A stretch of DNA of 31,603 bases from NCBI GenBank assembly GCA_910585295.1, contig CAJUDE010000039.1, positions 1 to 31,603 of the forward strand, read 5' to 3'. How positions within the stretch are numbered: position 1 is the first letter of the stretch; every line of letters starts with the position of its first letter. This stretch comes from an uncultured Lachnospiraceae bacterium. Lineage in GTDB: Bacteria > Bacillota > Clostridia > Lachnospirales > Lachnospiraceae. The notes beneath the pieces are model-generated. The model did not search any database, had not been told where the DNA came from, and saw only the letters and a program-made list of their open reading frames with translations. The translations under genes were made by a program, and so were the position numbers. Of this stretch, positions 6,123 through 14,422 are shown one piece after another.

Positions 6123-7706
6123 ATGAATGAGAAAAACATTTTAAACAACAAATATTTCCTCTATGTCACAGAGTTTTTTTCTGGCATGTCGGTTATGGCT
6201 GTGGAACTTGGCGCAAGCCGGCTGATGGCCCCTTATTTCAGTTCCTCTCAGATTGTATGGACTGTCATTATCGGCGTGATCATGATTGCCATGGCTCTTG
6301 GGAACGTTTGGGGCGGTCGGCTTGCAGACAAATCCCCTTCCCCAGACAGGCTCTATGGGCGGCTTTTGCTTGCCGCCGTCTGGATTGCCCTAATCCCATT
6401 TGCAGGCAGATACTTAATTGGGGGCATCTCATTGCTGCTCGCGGCATTTATCACGAAAAATTTTCTGGTGTGGGCCGCCCTTTTTGCCTGCCTTGCTGTA
6501 TTCGCCTTCCCCTGCGTGCTGCTTGGGACAGTCACCCCTTCCCTGGTAAAATACTCTGTCAGCAGCCTTGACAGCAATGGGAAAACCGTAGGGGAACTGA
6601 ACGCCCTGAACACCATAGGGAGCATTATCGGCACTTTCTTACCTACTTTTGTGACAATCCCCTCGGTAGGGACGGCAGTGACATTCCTAATCTTTTCCGG
6701 CGTGCTTGCCTTAATCAGCATTATTTATTTCTTGTCGATGCGCAAAAAAATGGTAAAATGCACGCTTGCCATTCTGCTGATTTTGGCGCTTGGCTTTGCT
6801 TCCCCCTCCTATAGCTTTGCTTTCTGGGAACATGGCATTACGCTGGAGGATGAATCCATTTACAATTATTTACAGGTAAAAGAGACGGACTCTTCTGTTA
6901 TCCTGTCCACCAACGTACTTTTTGGGGTGCAGTCCATCTTAATGAAAGACGCCCGGCTGACTGGGATGTATTACGACTACGCCCTTGCCGCGCCGCTTTT
7001 AGCAGGGATCACTGTGGACCATCCAGGCGATATCCTAATCCTTGGGCTTGGCACTGGCACCTTTGCCAAATATTGCAGTGAATACTTCCCGGGCTGCCAT
7101 ATTGAAGGCGTGGAAATTGATAAGAAAATCGCAGGCCTTGCCACCGAATATTTTGCGCTTCCTGAATCTGTCCAGGTGTCCGTCTATGATGGGCGTTCGT
7201 ATCTTGCCGCTTCCGACAAAAAATACGATGTGATTATGGTAGACGCCTATCAGGACATCACTATCCCATTCCAAATGTCCTCTGTGGAATTTTTTACAGA
7301 AGTCAAAAACCACCTTACCCAAACTGGCGTTATGGTGGTGAATATGAATATGAAATCCCAAACCGAAGGGTCTATCAATGATTATCTCTGCGACACGATA
7401 GGGTCTGTATTCGATTATGTCTACACCGCTCCTGTCAGCGGCGGGACAAATTGTGAGGTTTTTGCCTTTCAGGACTCAACTGCCCTGGAAACCTTTGCAG
7501 CCGGGCAGCAATCCCTCACCGACCCTGCCCTTTCTGAAATGATGGAAATTGTTTCTGGCCAAATGGAGTTAAGGGAATCTGGAAATTTAATATTGACTGA
7601 CGACAAAGCCCCAGTAGAAGTGTTAGGGATGAAAGTATTGGACGAGATCATTGCAGATGAACTTGATTATTACCGCGAATTGTATCTTGGGCAGATTTTC
7701 AAATAG
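6123..7706 (+). CDS. Membrane protein fused to a spermidine-synthase-like methyltransferase-fold domain
   Basis: The 527-residue product has about seven hydrophobic helices in the first 210 residues (for example residues 12-30, 40-65, 80-150 and 165-210). A soluble C-terminal domain of the spermidine synthase fold follows. In it ILILGLGTGTFAKYC is the nucleotide-binding glycine loop, GVEIDKKI the acidic residue after strand 2, and YDVIMVDAY matches the spermidine-synthase DxxxxD/Y region. Such fused proteins are widespread in Clostridia. The aminopropyl donor enzyme (S-adenosylmethionine decarboxylase) is not encoded nearby and spermidine production is unproven, so the true substrate is open. 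The start follows AAAGGTGG. A TAGAAT box lies at 6068-6073. Transcribed alone. Confidence 0.8.
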   Translation: MNEKNILNNKYFLYVTEFFSGMSVMAVELGASRLMAPYFSSSQIVWTVIIGVIMIAMALGNVWGGRLADKSPSPDRLYGRLLLAAVWIALIPFAGRYLIGGISLLLAAFITKNFLVWAALFACLAVFAFPCVLLGTVTPSLVKYSVSSLDSNGKTVGELNALNTIGSIIGTFLPTFVTIPSVGTAVTFLIFSGVLALISIIYFLSMRKKMVKCTLAILLILALGFASPSYSFAFWEHGITLEDESIYNYLQVKETDSSVILSTNVLFGVQSILMKDARLTGMYYDYALAAPLLAGITVDHPGDILILGLGTGTFAKYCSEYFPGCHIEGVEIDKKIAGLATEYFALPESVQVSVYDGRSYLAASDKKYDVIMVDAYQDITIPFQMSSVEFFTEVKNHLTQTGVMVVNMNMKSQTEGSINDYLCDTIGSVFDYVYTAPVSGGTNCEVFAFQDSTALETFAAGQQSLTDPALSEMMEIVSGQMELRESGNLILTDDKAPVEVLGMKVLDEIIADELDYYRELYLGQIFK

Positions 7707-7711
7707 TGCGA

Positions 7712-7830
7712 TAGGTATCCTTAAGGGTGCGCTGCACCTGCCCTATCCCATAGATTGATGGGCAAATTGATTTGCAATAACAATATATGGGACGGGTTTT
7801 GGCACCCTAATCTATGATAGGAAAGGTACA
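7712..7830. repeat. Degenerate short relative of the 5465-5797 element
   Basis: At its right end TTTTGGCACCCTAATCTATGATAGG (about 7798-7822) closely matches TTTTGACACCCTAATCCTTATAGG at 5773-5796. The left end has the rough inverse, GATAGGTATCCTTAAGGGTGC (7711-7731). Between them lie CCTATCCCATAGATTGATGGG and GCAAATTGATTTGC, both self-complementary. No gene fits in 7707-7856. It may also provide transcription termination between the two convergent genes that flank it. Confidence 0.45.
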
Positions 7831-7856
7831 GCCGCCCAAAAAGGCCATAAGCCCCT

Positions 7857-8939
7857 TCACCGCTGGGGCGCCTTCCCGGTAGAGCCGCGCACAATCAATT
7901 GCGGCTCATATTCCACACGCAGCTTGGGCGCAGATTTATGCTGCCCCTCTTTCATAAGGTCTTTCTGGTTCTGCAGCATAGTCATTGCATATTCCCCTTT
8001 TTTCACAATAGAATGTTCAATCGTAGTCAAAGAAATCCCAGAAAAAGAGGAAACCAGCATATTGTCAAACCCACACACTGAAAAATCCTTCGGGACGCGG
8101 TACCCAAGCCCAGTCAAGGCGTCCATAATCCCTACCGCCACAAAATCATTGGTGCCAACAAACACGGTGGCTGGCTCTGGCGGGTGGGACTCTATGTATT
8201 CCAATGTTAAATGGTAACCTGTATGGTAATGCTTGTTCTCACCAGGAGCCTGCCCTTCCTTCTTTGCAGCCAGCACTTGGATTAGCGACGTGTCAAGCCC
8301 CTCCTTACGCCATACGCTTTTAATCCCTTCTAACCGGCGCAGGCGGGGGATCTCCAATTCATTGAGCGGGGTAGAAACATAAGCAATATGTGTATGCCCA
8401 AGCCCATGGAGATGGCTGGCAATCAATTGTCCAGATTTCATGCTGTCAAGTTCCAAAAGCTCCAGCTTAAGCTCTGGATTATAATCGCTGACTAAAACCA
8501 TTGGGATTTCTTTATAAATTTTGTTCAGCAAAGAGACCGCCCTTGGCGGATACGTATAAATTACCCCAAAATACCCGCAGTCCACCGCCATATGCAGGTA
8601 ATGCTCCTCCTGCTCCTTGACCCGGTTTGTGCAGGCGGTAAGGACATACAGCCCTTTCTTCTCCGCCGCCGCAGTAATTGACTGGACTAACGTTGTGTAA
8701 TATTGGGTGGAAAGGGATGGGCAGGCCACCAGGACTACATTACTGGAATTAACCAGGCTCCTCTTCCTCCTCGGTTTATAGATATACCCCATAGCATCCG
8801 CAGTCTGTTTGACTAATTGGATGGTCCCCTCAGAAAAATGCACATCTGTCCGCCCGCTTAATATCATGGAGACAGCAGATTGGGATACAAAACATGCTTT
8901 CGCAATATCCCTTGTCGTTGGTTTCTTCTTCTCAGACAT
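7857..8939 (-). CDS. LacI/GalR-family transcriptional regulator
   Basis: The 360-residue product has the family's N-terminal helix-turn-helix (residues about 8-30, TTRDIAKACFVSQSAVSMILSG). The hinge helix follows, then a periplasmic-binding-protein-like sensor domain from about residue 65 (VVLVACPSLSTQYYTTLVQSI... ending PQLIVRGSTG). The hinge region lacks the classic residues for a strongly bent CpG centre, in line with the AT-rich palindromes nearby. It is divergent from egsA-araB, with 267 bases between the start codons. Its own promoter (9078-9106) overlaps one of two matching palindromes, so self-repression and control of egsA-araB are likely. The inducing sugar is unknown. Confidence 0.9.
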   Translation of the reverse strand: MSEKKKPTTRDIAKACFVSQSAVSMILSGRTDVHFSEGTIQLVKQTADAMGYIYKPRRKRSLVNSSNVVLVACPSLSTQYYTTLVQSITAAAEKKGLYVLTACTNRVKEQEEHYLHMAVDCGYFGVIYTYPPRAVSLLNKIYKEIPMVLVSDYNPELKLELLELDSMKSGQLIASHLHGLGHTHIAYVSTPLNELEIPRLRRLEGIKSVWRKEGLDTSLIQVLAAKKEGQAPGENKHYHTGYHLTLEYIESHPPEPATVFVGTNDFVAVGIMDALTGLGYRVPKDFSVCGFDNMLVSSFSGISLTTIEHSIVKKGEYAMTMLQNQKDLMKEGQHKSAPKLRVEYEPQLIVRGSTGKAPQR

Positions 8940-9005
8940 ATCACAGCCTCTTTAAATGTAAAATGGTAAAATTTAATCAAGAGTTTCCACAGGCACGCGG
9001 ATTTC

Positions 9006-9022
9006 TTTGATTACTAATCAAA
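9006..9022. promoter_or_regulatory. Candidate LacI-family operator, 17-bp perfect palindrome
   Basis: TTTGATTACTAATCAAA is a perfect palindrome centred on 9014. It lies in the transcribed leader of the repressor gene, between the two divergent promoters' outer regions. A close match is present at 9092-9106, which is what paired operators for one regulator would look like. Binding has not been shown. Confidence 0.5.
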
Positions 9023-9077
9023 TCTCATGATTTCAAGTCAAATAATTGCATGTTCCAGCTAATCATTTTTTTGTTTA

Positions 9078-9106
9078 ATTATATAATAAAAAAGATTAAC
9101 AATCAA
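9078..9106 (-). promoter_or_regulatory. Promoter of the LacI-type regulator
   Basis: On the minus strand TTGATT (9106-9101) and TATAAT (9083-9078) are separated by 17 bases. The -35 box lies inside the second candidate operator (9092-9106), which suggests autorepression. Confidence 0.7.
9092..9106. promoter_or_regulatory. Second candidate LacI-family operator
   Basis: AAGATTAACAATCAA is, on the minus strand, TTGATTGTTAATCTT, sharing TTGATTNNTAATC with the palindrome at 9006-9022. It covers the repressor's -35 box and ends 16 bases before the -35 box of egsA. Confidence 0.45.
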
Positions 9107-9121
9107 GTAGCTTTGTGCATA

Positions 9122-9149
9122 TTGACGATTGCCTATTTTTGTATATAAT
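9122..9149 (+). promoter_or_regulatory. Promoter of egsA-araB
   Basis: TTGACG (9122-9127) and TATAAT (9144-9149) are 16 bases apart, close to consensus. Transcription from about 9156 gives a 50-base leader to the egsA start. A strong core promoter next to operator-like palindromes fits repression rather than activation. Confidence 0.75.
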
Positions 9150-9206
9150 AAAACATATCAACAGACAAGGCAGTTTGACGTATCAAAAAACAGGAGGAAA
9201 GAAAAG

Positions 9207-10556
9207 ATGGCACAATCAATTCAATTAAGCCAATATCTTGGAAAGCCAATGGAATGCAGCTGCGGGCATGAACACAAAACGCTGCTGAAACGGATTGACA
9301 TTGACAAAGGCGCTTTAAACCGGCTCCCTGGCCATATTACAGAACTGGGCTACCACCACATTTTTATGGTATGTGATGTGAATACCTGGAAGGCAGCGGG
9401 GGAAACTGTGGCAAAATTGCTTAGCGAAAACAATATTGCCCACAAATGCCTGGTTATCCAGGATCCGGAATTGGTTCCAGACGAACATGCCGTGGGGACA
9501 GTCGTAACTGCTTTCCCTAAGGAAGCAGATTTAATCCTTGCCGTTGGCTCAGGGACATTAAACGACCTTTGCAAATTTGTCAGTTACCAAATGGGGCTGG
9601 ACTATATTGTCTGCGCCACCGCCCCATCCATGGACGGGTTCGCGTCTATTGGGGCGGCGTTGATTACAAACCATGTCAAGACAACTTATGACACCCATGT
9701 TCCAGTGGCAATTATCGGGGATACCGAAGTGCTTGCCCAGGCGCCCATGGAAATGATTGTGGCTGGGCTTGGGGACATCCTTGGAAAATATACCTGCCTG
9801 ATGGACTGGAGGATGGCCCATCTGATTGAAGGGGAATATTACTGTGAGAAAATCGCAGGCATGGTAAAACAGGCTGTCACCATTGTAGTGGAACAGAGCA
9901 GCAAAATCAAAGACAGGGATTTGGAAGCGGTAAAGGCAATTACAGAAGCATTAGCGCTTACCGGGGTTGCAATGAGCTTTGTTGGCAACTCCCGCCCGGC
10001 ATCCGGCAGTGAACACCACCTCTCCCACTATTGGGAAATGCAGTTCCAGATGGAAGGGAAAAAACCTATCCTCCATGGCATCAAAGTTGGGGTCGGCCTA
10101 TTGACGGTATTAAATATGTACGGCAAACTGGCACAGGAAAAGGTTGACTTTTCTGCTTTAAAAGAAATGAAGTTTGACAAGGCTGCATGGGAAGCAAACG
10201 TACGCGACTGCTATAAAGACGCGGCGGACGGCATCCTTGCCTTAGAAGAGCAGTGTGGGAAAAACAGCGCTGAAAAACGCCAAACACGCCTGGAGCGTTT
10301 GGCAGAAGTATGGCCTGAGATGGTATCCATGATCTCTACAGAGCTTCCTGCCTTGGAAGAATTAAAGCAGATGATGGTTGATTTAGGCGAGCCTGTCAGC
10401 CCACAGCAATTAGGCATTTCCATGAAACAGGTAAAAGATGGGATTGTCCTTGCAAAAGAAGTGCGGAACCGTTTCACAATCCTTCAGATTTTGTGGGATT
10501 TAGGATTACTGGAACAGTATGCAGACGACATGGTGGAATACTTCCAAATGGGGTAG
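9207..10556 (+). CDS. egsA: sn-glycerol-1-phosphate dehydrogenase (AraM/EgsA family)
   Basis: The 449-residue product belongs to the iron/glycerol-dehydrogenase superfamily. The NAD-binding motif is AVGSGTLNDLCKF (residues about 113-125), and PSMDGFAS follows. Metal ligands are recognisable as Asp in GDILGK, His in SEHHLSHYWE and His in LHGIKVG. Family enzymes reduce dihydroxyacetone phosphate to sn-glycerol-1-phosphate; in Bacillus subtilis the gene (araM) lies in the arabinose operon. The start at 9207 follows AGGAGG by eight bases; an in-frame upstream ATG lies inside the promoter and is rejected. It is the first gene of a two-gene operon with araB. Why a glycerol-1-phosphate enzyme travels with ribulokinase is unresolved even in B. 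subtilis. Confidence 0.9.
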   Translation: MAQSIQLSQYLGKPMECSCGHEHKTLLKRIDIDKGALNRLPGHITELGYHHIFMVCDVNTWKAAGETVAKLLSENNIAHKCLVIQDPELVPDEHAVGTVVTAFPKEADLILAVGSGTLNDLCKFVSYQMGLDYIVCATAPSMDGFASIGAALITNHVKTTYDTHVPVAIIGDTEVLAQAPMEMIVAGLGDILGKYTCLMDWRMAHLIEGEYYCEKIAGMVKQAVTIVVEQSSKIKDRDLEAVKAITEALALTGVAMSFVGNSRPASGSEHHLSHYWEMQFQMEGKKPILHGIKVGVGLLTVLNMYGKLAQEKVDFSALKEMKFDKAAWEANVRDCYKDAADGILALEEQCGKNSAEKRQTRLERLAEVWPEMVSMISTELPALEELKQMMVDLGEPVSPQQLGISMKQVKDGIVLAKEVRNRFTILQILWDLGLLEQYADDMVEYFQMG

Positions 10557-10773
10557 GAAGTATGCCTTTGCGACGCTGCACCCCAAATCCAATGCCCTGC
10601 TGCAAGCTGCGGGGCATGGCATGGCTTATTCTTTTGACCCTAAAGGGCTGGGTATTCGCGCCCACAGGGCGCTTACCCGCGCGAACGCGGCTGCTTGGCT
10701 CATTGCCTGCGGGAATTAACCGCATCAAAGATAAGTTGGGATTTAACGAAATACATATAAAAGGAGAAGAATT
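10557..10773 (+). other. 217-base spacer between egsA and araB with hairpin repeat
   Basis: The spacer carries GCCCTGCTGCAAGCTGCGGG (10594-10613, continuing GC), which can fold on itself and matches 25791-25812 at 19 of 22 positions. GCCCACAGGGC and GC-rich CGCGCGAACGCG stretches follow. No supported gene. It ends with AAAAGGAG, the araB ribosome binding site. The hairpins could lower or stabilise the downstream part of the operon mRNA. Confidence 0.4.
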
Positions 10774-12444
10774 ATGGGTAAATATGCGATTGGAGTGGAT
10801 TATGGAACGTTGTCAGTCAGGTCTTTGCTGGTGGATATCAAAACGGGGGAAGAAATTGCCAGCAGCGTATATGAATATCCTCACGGGGTTATGGAAGAGA
10901 GGATCCCTTCTGGAGCCACATTGGCGCCAGGCTGGGCGCTGCAGGATCCCCAGGATTACCTGGACGGCTTAATTACAACTGTAAAATCTGTGATTTCACA
11001 GAAAGAAATTTTTCCTGAAGAAGTTGTAGGCATTGGCGTTGACTTCACCTCTTCCACAGTAATGTCCGTGAAAAGTGATACAACCCCACTTTGCCAATTA
11101 AAAGAATTTGAGAACGAGCCTCATGCCTATGTAAAATTGTGGAAGCACCATGGCGCGGAAGAAGAAGCGCTTCTTATCGACAAAGTGATCAAAGAGCGTG
11201 GGGAAAAATGGATCGACTTATACGGCGGCAAGGTGTCCAGTGAATGGATGATCCCAAAAGTGTTAGAAACACTGCGCCATGCACCGGAAGTATACAAACA
11301 GGCTGACCGCATGATGGAGGCTTTGGACTGGATTATCTGGAAAATGACAGGGGTAGAAACCAGGAGCGCCTGCGGGGCTGGGTATAAGGCGTTTTACCGC
11401 CATGACACAGGGTACCCAACCAAAGAATTCTTCAAAGCGTTAGACCCTGCCATGGAGAACTTTATCGAAGAAAAAATGGACGCGCCAATTAAATCCATCG
11501 GAGAAGCGGCAGGATACCTTTGCGAGTCCATGGCAGCACAAATGGGCCTGCTGGAAGGGACCCCTATCGGGACAGGCATTATTGACGCCCACTCTTCCCT
11601 GCCTGGATGTGGGATCGGAAAACCAGGCGAAATGATGATTATTGTCGGCACCTCCTCCTGCCATATGATGCTTTCCGAAATTGAAGCTGGCATTGAAGGC
11701 GTTGGCGGCCTGGTTAAAGACGGGATTATGCCTGGGTACTTTGGGTACGAAGCTGGGCAATGCTGCGTTGGCGACCACTTCGCATGGTTTGTGGACAACT
11801 GCGTGCCAGAAAGCTATTGCATCGAAGCAAGGGATAAAGGGATTTCCGTGCATCAGCTCTTAACCCAGAAGCTGGAAGGCTATAAGGCTGGGCAAAGCGG
11901 GCTGGTAGCCCTTGACTGGTTTAACGGCGTGCGTTCCCCGTTGATGGACTTCAACTTAAACGGGTTGATTATGGGCATGAACCTTTTGACCAAACCAGAA
12001 GAAATCTACCTTTCCTTAATTGAAGCTACTGCTTATGGCACTAGGATGATTATTGAATCCTTTGAAAAAGCAGGGGTAAAAGTGGATTCAGTTGTGCTTA
12101 GCGGCGGTATCCCAGTAAAGAACAGCATGTTAGTCCAGGTGTACTCTGATATCTGCAAACGCAATATCAAGGTTTCCGCAAGCACCCAGGCAAGCGCTTT
12201 GGGCGCAGCAGTCCTCGGGATTGCAGCGGCAAAAGAAGAAGTGACTGGCTACAAGGATGCCAATGAAGTTGCGCAGGCGCTTGGGAAAGTACATGAAAAA
12301 GTCTATACGCCAAACCCAGAGAATACGGCAGTTTACGACAAACTCTATGAAGAATATGTGACCCTCCATGAATACTTTGGAAAGGGCGCAAACGATGTAA
12401 TGAAACGGCTGAATAAAATCCGTGAGGAACAGCGGGCAAAATAA
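10774..12444 (+). CDS. araB: Ribulokinase
   Basis: The 556-residue product is a full-length FGGY-family kinase of the ribulokinase subgroup. It begins with the first phosphate-binding motif GVDYGTLSVRSLLVD (residues 7-21). It also has the ribulokinase landmarks GWALQDPQDYLDGL, GVDFTSSTV (second motif), KLWKHHGAEEEA, IDAHSSLPGCGIGKPGEMMIIVGTSSCHM, and the C-terminal adenosine site LSGGIPVKNSMLVQVYSDIC. It phosphorylates L-ribulose (and often other ketopentoses or pentitols) to the 5-phosphate. The start follows AAAAGGAG by six bases. It is co-transcribed with egsA and ends at a terminator at 12456. Neither L-arabinose isomerase nor ribulose-5-phosphate epimerase lies in the window, so the pathway must be completed elsewhere. 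Confidence 0.93.
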   Translation: MGKYAIGVDYGTLSVRSLLVDIKTGEEIASSVYEYPHGVMEERIPSGATLAPGWALQDPQDYLDGLITTVKSVISQKEIFPEEVVGIGVDFTSSTVMSVKSDTTPLCQLKEFENEPHAYVKLWKHHGAEEEALLIDKVIKERGEKWIDLYGGKVSSEWMIPKVLETLRHAPEVYKQADRMMEALDWIIWKMTGVETRSACGAGYKAFYRHDTGYPTKEFFKALDPAMENFIEEKMDAPIKSIGEAAGYLCESMAAQMGLLEGTPIGTGIIDAHSSLPGCGIGKPGEMMIIVGTSSCHMMLSEIEAGIEGVGGLVKDGIMPGYFGYEAGQCCVGDHFAWFVDNCVPESYCIEARDKGISVHQLLTQKLEGYKAGQSGLVALDWFNGVRSPLMDFNLNGLIMGMNLLTKPEEIYLSLIEATAYGTRMIIESFEKAGVKVDSVVLSGGIPVKNSMLVQVYSDICKRNIKVSASTQASALGAAVLGIAAAKEEVTGYKDANEVAQALGKVHEKVYTPNPENTAVYDKLYEEYVTLHEYFGKGANDVMKRLNKIREEQRAK

Positions 12445-12455
12445 TCTGGCAAAAC

Positions 12456-12497
12456 AAAGGTGCAAAAAGGGTTTTCCCCTTTTGCACCTTTACTTTT
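12456..12497 (+). terminator. Terminator of the egsA-araB operon
   Basis: AAAGGTGCAAAA (12456-12467) pairs with TTTTGCACCTTT (12480-12491), with GGG/CCC continuing inside and a TTTT loop. TACTTTTC follows. It sits 11 bases past the araB stop and may also serve the convergent lipoprotein gene. Confidence 0.85.
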
Positions 12498-12540
12498 CCC
12501 ATTTCAAGCATGCCTTCTATGGCTTAAAACCCGCTCCTTG

Positions 12541-13002
12541 CTATGCTTGCGGCTCCGCAACAAGCACCTTTAAATCAACCTCTTCACAATCATACCCAAC
12601 AATTTTCAATCTGTTCTGCCCGCTTTTCAATGAAACTGTTTTTGTAACAACCCCATCTTCCGAATCTTTTGGCGAACACTCAACCACTGTTGTGACATTT
12701 CCGTCACTGTCAATATGCACTACTTTCGCCTGCCCTTTTGAAATGTAAAGTGAAACGTCCAATTCCATATCTTGGTTTTCCTGTATTGTTTCATCCCACA
12801 AGGTCTCGCGGCCATTAAACTTAGAAATGGTAAGGGCATACCCTCCGTCAATAGACCGGCCAACCGAGCCTTCCTTCGCATAGTGGTCCGCCATTTGCGC
12901 AATCTTTTCATTGGAACCATACTCCTGCCTGGCAAATTCATTGCCGCATGCCGCCAAAAACAGGCACAACAAGCTAAATGCCGCAACTTTCAATTTCTCC
13001 AT
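12541..13002 (-). CDS. Small predicted lipoprotein, function unknown
   Basis: The 153-residue product has a lipoprotein signal: positive start MEKLK, hydrophobic core VAAFSLLCLFLAAC and a lipobox ending at Cys19. The rest is soluble and rich in beta strands (GYALTISKFNGRETLWDETI, MELDVSLYISKGQAKVVHIDSDGNVTTVVE, SLKSGQNRLKIVGYDCEEVDLKVLV). This resembles small anchored proteins that bind or shield a partner outside the cell, but I recognise no family. The start follows AGGAGG by eight bases. It has its own promoter at 13063-13091 and points toward araB, so no operon partner hints at a role. Confidence 0.8.
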   Translation of the reverse strand: MEKLKVAAFSLLCLFLAACGNEFARQEYGSNEKIAQMADHYAKEGSVGRSIDGGYALTISKFNGRETLWDETIQENQDMELDVSLYISKGQAKVVHIDSDGNVTTVVECSPKDSEDGVVTKTVSLKSGQNRLKIVGYDCEEVDLKVLVAEPQA

Positions 13003-13062
13003 ACACCCTACCTCCTGAATATTTTTACAGCAACGCCTTGAAAAACCTGGTGCTTTTTTACT

Positions 13063-13091
13063 ATTATATTGTACATGCCCCCAAAATGCAA
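13063..13091 (-). promoter_or_regulatory. Promoter of the lipoprotein gene
   Basis: On the minus strand TTGCAT (13091-13086) and TATAAT (13068-13063) are 17 bases apart. The leader is about 54 bases. Confidence 0.7.
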
Positions 13092-13165
13092 CTATGGCAA
13101 ATCAGCCAAACTCTTTGGCATGCATGGAAAAAGCCACAGAAGCGTGGCAAAACCAGGGCATACAG

Positions 13166-13204
13166 AACCGCCCCATCCCCTAGATAGAAGGGGACAGGGC
13201 GGTT
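13166..13204 (-). terminator. Hairpin after the MFS-reductase-dehydrogenase operon
   Basis: AACCGCCC (minus strand, 13204-13197) pairs with GGGCGGTT (13173-13166). TGTCCCC and GGGGAT extend the stem to about 14 pairs around TTCTATCTA. It lies 32 bases past the last gene. A T-run is lacking, so it may act as an mRNA end-stabilising hairpin as much as a terminator. Confidence 0.55.
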
Positions 13205-13235
13205 AACCATATCTAAGCGCAAGCGAAAAATGCAC

Positions 13236-14411
13236 TCAATACGTTTCTTCATACGCATATTTTAAAAGTTCAAGTATCTTTTCTTCCGTGACTGGCCCGT
13301 CGTAAGCATAGGCAAGCGGGTCTCCTACCACAATTGGAACTGCCTTTTTCACTTGTTCCCAGGTAAGCCCCTGCCCTTTGAAAGAAGGGATCCCTAGCTT
13401 CGCCACAAAGCTGCCCACTGCCTGCGCCGCACTCCTGCCAATTTCTTCTGGACAGTCAGATTGAATATTTGCCCCCATAAGGTTGCCAAGGCGTTTCATT
13501 TTCTCTGGATGCCCATACGCCTGAATACGGATGACAGCCGGGGTCAGGTTGGCGCAGCACACGCCATGGGGAATATGGTATAAATGCCCCAGGGCATGCG
13601 CCGCTGCATGGCCCATATGCACGCCAGCCTCATTAAAGGAAATCCCTGCTAAGTTGCTTGCAAACGCAAGGCATTCCCTTGCTTTTAGGTTATTCCCATC
13701 TTCCACTGCTTGCGGAAGGTAATTTTTTACCAACCGTATCACTTCATAGGCCAAAAGGTCTGAATGCGGCGTATTTTTCCGTTCTGTAAGGGCTTCGTTG
13801 GCATGGGATAACGCGTCCATCCCCGTAAATGCAGTGATATAGGGCGGCACTGTCCTGGTCAGCTCCGGATCTACAATAGCATAATCCGCAGAACACGGAA
13901 AACCAATCTTTGCATCCAGCCTGCTAGAAGTCACCACTGCCACAAACGTGCTTTCTGAGCCTGTCCCTGCTGTCGTCGGAATAAGGATCAATGGCAGGGG
14001 GTGGTTCTTATATTGCTTTTCACCAGATAAATACGCGGGGATATCATCTAAAATCTCTATCCCATTGGCCGCTGTAGCCGCCACTGCTTTGGCTGTGTCC
14101 AATACGCTGCCTCCCCCTATGCCCAGGATTCCGTCTGCCTGGTTTGTTTCCACAACATGTACGGCTTCCTCCACCGTCTGGTCTGGGCAATCTGTCTGGA
14201 CGCCATCCCACTCTGTAACCTGTATGCCTGCATCCAACAGAGTTTTCTTGATTTGCATGAGGATACCTGCATCCTTCACCCCTTCATCGTGGATTAACAA
14301 AATATGTGAAATCCCTAACCCCTTTGCTTTTTCCCCTGCCTGCCCTGCCATGCCGCTGCCAAACAAGACTGGGGCAATTTGTTTATATTCACCTGCTCGA
14401 AGCATTGCCAT
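13236..14411 (-). CDS. Iron-containing alcohol dehydrogenase (second paralogue)
   Basis: The 391-residue product is a complete group III (Fe-dependent) alcohol dehydrogenase. It has the NAD(P) loop GIGGGSVLDTAKA (residues about 94-106), TTAGTGSE, and the metal ligands: Asp and His of GMDALSHANEA, plus two His of GHAAAHALGHLYHIPHG. Such enzymes interconvert aldehydes or ketones and alcohols. It is closely related to the gene just upstream along its entire length, so the pair arose by tandem duplication. The ATG at 14411 has GGAG eight bases before it; the next ATG (14405) aligns with the paralogue's start and is the alternative. It is the last gene of a four-gene operon, 11 bases after its neighbour. 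Confidence 0.88.
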   Translation of the reverse strand: MAMLRAGEYKQIAPVLFGSGMAGQAGEKAKGLGISHILLIHDEGVKDAGILMQIKKTLLDAGIQVTEWDGVQTDCPDQTVEEAVHVVETNQADGILGIGGGSVLDTAKAVAATAANGIEILDDIPAYLSGEKQYKNHPLPLILIPTTAGTGSESTFVAVVTSSRLDAKIGFPCSADYAIVDPELTRTVPPYITAFTGMDALSHANEALTERKNTPHSDLLAYEVIRLVKNYLPQAVEDGNNLKARECLAFASNLAGISFNEAGVHMGHAAAHALGHLYHIPHGVCCANLTPAVIRIQAYGHPEKMKRLGNLMGANIQSDCPEEIGRSAAQAVGSFVAKLGIPSFKGQGLTWEQVKKAVPIVVGDPLAYAYDGPVTEEKILELLKYAYEETY

Positions 14412-14422
14412 GTCCTCATCTC

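Noticed and set aside
8940..9206. The longer start of egsA at 9129
   Set aside because: That ATG lies between the -35 and -10 boxes of a near-consensus promoter. The ATG at 9207 has AGGAGG at the right distance and begins the family alignment.
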